Assembly (NCBI GenBank): GCA_014376915.1
Contig: JACMQP010000175.1
Location: 1-11,201 of the forward strand
Direction of reading: 5' to 3'
DNA: 11,201 bases
From: Ramlibacter sp.
GTDB taxonomy: Bacteria; Pseudomonadota; Gammaproteobacteria; Burkholderiales; Burkholderiaceae
The translations under genes were made by a program, and so were the position numbers. The notes beneath the pieces are model-generated. The model did no database searches and was not told the DNA's origin. It was given only the letters and a program-made list of their open reading frames with translations. Positions 8,388 to 11,201 of this stretch are shown here, in pieces. The stretch's first letter is position 1. Every line of letters begins with the position of its first letter.

Positions 8388-8401
8388 GGCCCGCACGGGC
8401 C
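8388..8401. promoter_or_regulatory. Inverted repeat GGCCC-GCAC-GGGCC between divergent polA and DUF2782-like genes
   Basis: A perfect 5-bp stem with a 4-nt loop lies in the 74-bp divergent gap, 33 bp before the polA ATG. It could be a leader hairpin of polA or an operator near the -35 of the leftward promoter. It could also be chance in GC-rich DNA. Confidence 0.3.
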
Positions 8402-8426
8402 GGTCAGGGGCCAGTGGAAGGGCAAA

Positions 8427-8438
8427 ATGCCGGGATGA
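8427..8438 (+). other. Three-codon upstream ORF (Met-Pro-Gly-stop) overlapping the polA start
   Basis: ATGCCGGGATGA reads Met-Pro-Gly-stop, and its TGA (8436-8438) overlaps the polA ATG (8435-8437). GGAAGG at 8416-8421 sits 5 nt before this mini-ORF ATG but 13 nt before the polA ATG, so the ribosome site is better placed for the minigene. This may allow termination-reinitiation coupling to polA, or may be fortuitous. Confidence 0.4.
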
Positions 8439-11201
8439 GCGACACGACCCACGAAGAAGCCTCCCCCAAGACCCTGCTGCTGGTCGACGGGTCGAGCTAC
8501 CTGTACCGCGCCTTCCACGCCATGCCGGACCTGCGCGCAGTTCCCGGCGACCCCGCCAGCGCCGCGACCGGCGCGATTCGCGGAATGATCAACATGATGC
8601 AGAAGCTGCGCAAGGACGTGCGCGCCGACTATGCCGCCTGCGTGTTCGACGCGCCGGGAAAGACCTTCCGCGACGACCTTTATGCCCAGTACAAGGCCAA
8701 CCGCTCGCCCATGCCCGACGACCTGCGCTCGCAGATCCCCGCGATCCACGAGGTCGTGCGCCTGCTCGGATGGAAAGTGCTGCACGTCGAGGGTGTCGAG
8801 GCCGACGACGTGATCGGCACGCTGTCGTGCATGGCGACCGAACGCGGCATCGACACCGTGATTTCCAGTGGCGACAAGGACCTGAGCCAGCTGGTGAACG
8901 AGCGCGTCATGGTCATCGACACCATGAACGACCGCAAGCGCGACATGGCCGGGGTCGAGGCCGAATTTGGCGTGCCGCCCAGCCTGATGGTGGACTACCA
9001 GACGCTGGTCGGCGACGCGGTGGACAACGTGCCCGGCGTGAACAAGGTCGGGCCGAAGACGGCGGTGAAGCTGCTCACTGAATACGGATCGCTCGACGCG
9101 CTGGTGGCGCGGGCCCACGAGGTCAAGGGCGCGGTCGGCGAGAACCTGCGCCAGGCACTCGACTGGTTACCGCAGGGCCGGGCGCTGTTGACCATCCGCA
9201 AGGACTGCGACCTCAAGGACCATATTCCCGGCCTGCCGGAGCTGGAGGACATCGTCATCGGCGGCCAGCAGGTCGAGGAACTGAAGGCGTTCTACGGGCG
9301 CTATGGCTTCAAGGGCCTGGTCAAGCAGCTGGAGAGCCACGACGTGCCGCCCGAGCTGATCGAGGAGCACCGCAGCAAGAAGAAGGTGGGCAGCGGCGCC
9401 GCCGACGGCGACCTGTTTGCCGGGCCCGACCTGTCGGGCCTGTCGCAGGCGACCAACCTGCAGTACGAAACCGTTTTCACCTGGGCCCAATTCGACGACT
9501 GGCTGGCGCGGCTGGCTGCGTCCGAACTGGCGGCGGTCGATACCGAAACCAGCTCGCTCGACGAAATGCTGGCCGAGATCATCGGCGTGTCGTTCAGCGT
9601 CAAGCCGGGCGAGGCGGCCTACATCCCGCTGGCGCACAACTACGGCGACGCGCCCGAACAGCTCTCGCGCGAGGACGTGCTGGCGCGCCTGAAACCCTGG
9701 CTGGAGAACCCGGACAAGAAAAAGCTGGGCCAGCACGTCAAGTACGACCGCCACGTGTTCGCCAACCATGGCATCGAGGTGCAGGGCTACGCGCACGACA
9801 CCATGCTGCAAAGCTATGTGCTCGAAGTGCACAAGCCGCACGGCCTGGCGAGCCTGGCCGAGCGTCACCTGGGGCGCAGCGGCATCGACTACGAAACCCT
9901 CGCCGGCAAGGGCGCGCACCAGATTCCGTTCGCGCAGGTCGCCGTCGACAAGGCCGCCGAGTATTCCTGCGAGGACTCCGACCAGACGCTCGACGTCCAC
10001 CTGGTGCTATGGCCGCGGCTGCAGGCCGACCGCAAGCTGCGCTTCATCTACGACCTCGAGATGAAGAGCAGCGAGGCGCTGTACCGGGTCGAGCGAAACG
10101 GCGTGCTGATCGACGCCCCGATGCTGGCGAAGCAGAGCGGCGAGCTCGGCGCCCGGATCATGCAGCTCGAACAGGAAGCGCATGACCTGGCGGGCCAGCC
10201 CTTCAACCTGGGCAGCCCCAAGCAGATCGGCGAAGTGCTGTTCACCAAGCTCGGCCTGCCGGTGGTCAAGAAGACGCCGAGCGGCGTGCCCAGCACCGAC
10301 GAGGAGGTGCTGGAAAAACTGGCCGAGGACTATCCGCTGCCGGCCAAGCTGCTGGAGCATCGCGGCCTGTCGAAACTCAAGGGCACCTACACCGACAAGC
10401 TGGCGCAGATGGCGCATCCGCGCACCGGGCGGGTCCACACCCATTACGCGCAGGCCGTCGCCGTGACCGGGCGGTTGTCCAGCAACGACCCGAATCTGCA
10501 GAACATCCCGGTCAAGACGGCGGAAGGGCGGCGCGTGCGCGAAGCCTTCGTCGCCTCGCCGGGGCACAAGATCGCCAGCGCCGACTACAGCCAGATCGAG
10601 CTGCGCATCATGGCCCACCTGAGCGAGGATGCTGCCTTGCTGAAGGCCTTCACAGAAGGCATGGACGTGCACCGAGCGACTGCTGCCGAAGTGTTCGGCG
10701 TCGCACCGGAGCAGGTCAGCAGCGAGCAGCGGCGTTACGCCAAGGTGATCAACTTCGGCCTGATCTACGGCATGAGCAGCTTCGGACTGGCAAGGAACCT
10801 GGGCATCGAAACCAAGGCCGCGGCCAACTACATCGAGCGTTATTTCCAGCGCTATCCAGGCGTGAAGACGTACATGGACGAGACCCGCCTGTCGGCCAAG
10901 AGCCGCCGCTACGTCGAGACCGTGTTCGGCCGCCGACTCTACCTGCCGGAGATCAACTCACCGAACGGCCCGCGCCGCGGTGGCGCCGAGCGCGCCGCCA
11001 TCAACGCGCCGATGCAGGGCACGGCCGCCGACCTGATCAAGCTGGCGATGGTGAAGGTGCAGGACGTGCTCGACGCGCAGCAGCGCGGCACGAAGATCAT
11101 CATGCAGGTGCACGACGAACTGGTGTTCGAGGTGCCCGACGCGGAAGTCGAGTGGCTCAGCGTCGAGATCCCGCGGCTGATGGCCGGCGTCGCCGAATTG
11201 A
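8435..11201 (+). CDS. polA: DNA polymerase I, 3'-truncated by window edge
   Basis: The visible part is 922 codons, with the frame open to the last base; only a short C-terminal tail (probably about 15-25 residues) is missing. Pol I fills gaps in excision repair and removes Okazaki primers. The 5' nuclease domain (about 1-300) has LLLVDGSSYLYRAFHA (Asp18), VEADDVIG (Asp124, Asp125), SSGDKDLSQL (Asp147, Asp149) and LVGDAVDNVPGVNKVGPKTA (Asp194, Asp197). The 3'-5' exonuclease domain (about 345-530) keeps proofreading residues: DTET (Asp369, Glu371), KYDRH (Asp438) and Tyr510/Asp514 in YSCED. The polymerase domain (about 535 on) has motif A SADYSQIELR (Asp717), motif B RRYAKVINFGLIYG (Lys770, Phe774, Tyr778) and motif C QVHDEL (His893, Asp894). 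Start 8435 gives MSDTTHEEASPKTLLLVDG. It is divergent from the DUF2782-like gene, and no clear promoter is visible. Confidence 0.98.
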   Translation, partial: MSDTTHEEASPKTLLLVDGSSYLYRAFHAMPDLRAVPGDPASAATGAIRGMINMMQKLRKDVRADYAACVFDAPGKTFRDDLYAQYKANRSPMPDDLRSQIPAIHEVVRLLGWKVLHVEGVEADDVIGTLSCMATERGIDTVISSGDKDLSQLVNERVMVIDTMNDRKRDMAGVEAEFGVPPSLMVDYQTLVGDAVDNVPGVNKVGPKTAVKLLTEYGSLDALVARAHEVKGAVGENLRQALDWLPQGRALLTIRKDCDLKDHIPGLPELEDIVIGGQQVEELKAFYGRYGFKGLVKQLESHDVPPELIEEHRSKKKVGSGAADGDLFAGPDLSGLSQATNLQYETVFTWAQFDDWLARLAASELAAVDTETSSLDEMLAEIIGVSFSVKPGEAAYIPLAHNYGDAPEQLSREDVLARLKPWLENPDKKKLGQHVKYDRHVFANHGIEVQGYAHDTMLQSYVLEVHKPHGLASLAERHLGRSGIDYETLAGKGAHQIPFAQVAVDKAAEYSCEDSDQTLDVHLVLWPRLQADRKLRFIYDLEMKSSEALYRVERNGVLIDAPMLAKQSGELGARIMQLEQEAHDLAGQPFNLGSPKQIGEVLFTKLGLPVVKKTPSGVPSTDEEVLEKLAEDYPLPAKLLEHRGLSKLKGTYTDKLAQMAHPRTGRVHTHYAQAVAVTGRLSSNDPNLQNIPVKTAEGRRVREAFVASPGHKIASADYSQIELRIMAHLSEDAALLKAFTEGMDVHRATAAEVFGVAPEQVSSEQRRYAKVINFGLIYGMSSFGLARNLGIETKAAANYIERYFQRYPGVKTYMDETRLSAKSRRYVETVFGRRLYLPEINSPNGPRRGGAERAAINAPMQGTAADLIKLAMVKVQDVLDAQQRGTKIIMQVHDELVFEVPDAEVEWLSVEIPRLMAGVAEL

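Noticed and set aside
9167..10000. 277-codon minus-strand frame opposite polA
   Set aside because: It lies wholly inside the Pol I 5' nuclease and exonuclease region and has shadow-like composition.

Overview
The window is GC-rich chromosomal DNA of a beta-proteobacterium, most likely order Burkholderiales and probably a Comamonadaceae-type genus such as Variovorax or Ramlibacter. This placement rests on protein flavour (a BPSS1780-family membrane protein, an APH-type homoserine kinase, a GuaC of about 325 residues, UvrD and PolA) and on high-GC codon use; no rRNA or other marker is present, so the genus is inference. The region reads as ordinary housekeeping chromosome. I see no phage, insertion sequence, CRISPR array, tRNA or rRNA.

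Layout: (1) 1-615 (+), the 3' part of an alpha/beta hydrolase, converging with (2) guaC, GMP reductase, 622-1599 (-). (3) 1600-1717 is a 118-bp gap with a strong intrinsic terminator for (4) a small exported CxxC protein, 1718-2425 (-). Only 23 bp separate its start from (5) the divergent uvrD, 2449-4860 (+), followed 24 bp later by (6) an exported TPR protein, 4885-5352 (+). (7) A 69-bp hairpin-rich gap separates this from a leftward cluster read from high to low coordinate: DUF2782-like exported protein (8001-8360), thrB (6950-7912), BPSS1780-family membrane protein (6174-6932) and a Tat-exported FecR-domain protein (5422-6177). The last two overlap by ATGA. (8) Divergent from this cluster is polA, from 8435 to the window edge (+), lacking only its last residues. 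Its frame is open to the edge.

Functionally the window combines DNA repair and replication (UvrD, Pol I), purine interconversion (GuaC), threonine synthesis (ThrB) and several envelope proteins of unknown role. PolA/DUF2782/ThrB proximity is also known from Pseudomonas.

The most interesting signals are regulatory. Two start codons (uvrD and the DUF2782-like gene) sit 6-7 nt after a TACAAT -10 box with no Shine-Dalgarno sequence, which predicts leaderless mRNAs. polA is preceded by a three-codon ORF whose stop overlaps the polA start. The guaC upstream gap holds a terminator with a duplicated half-site that could form an alternative fold. I found no convincing new multi-gene system.
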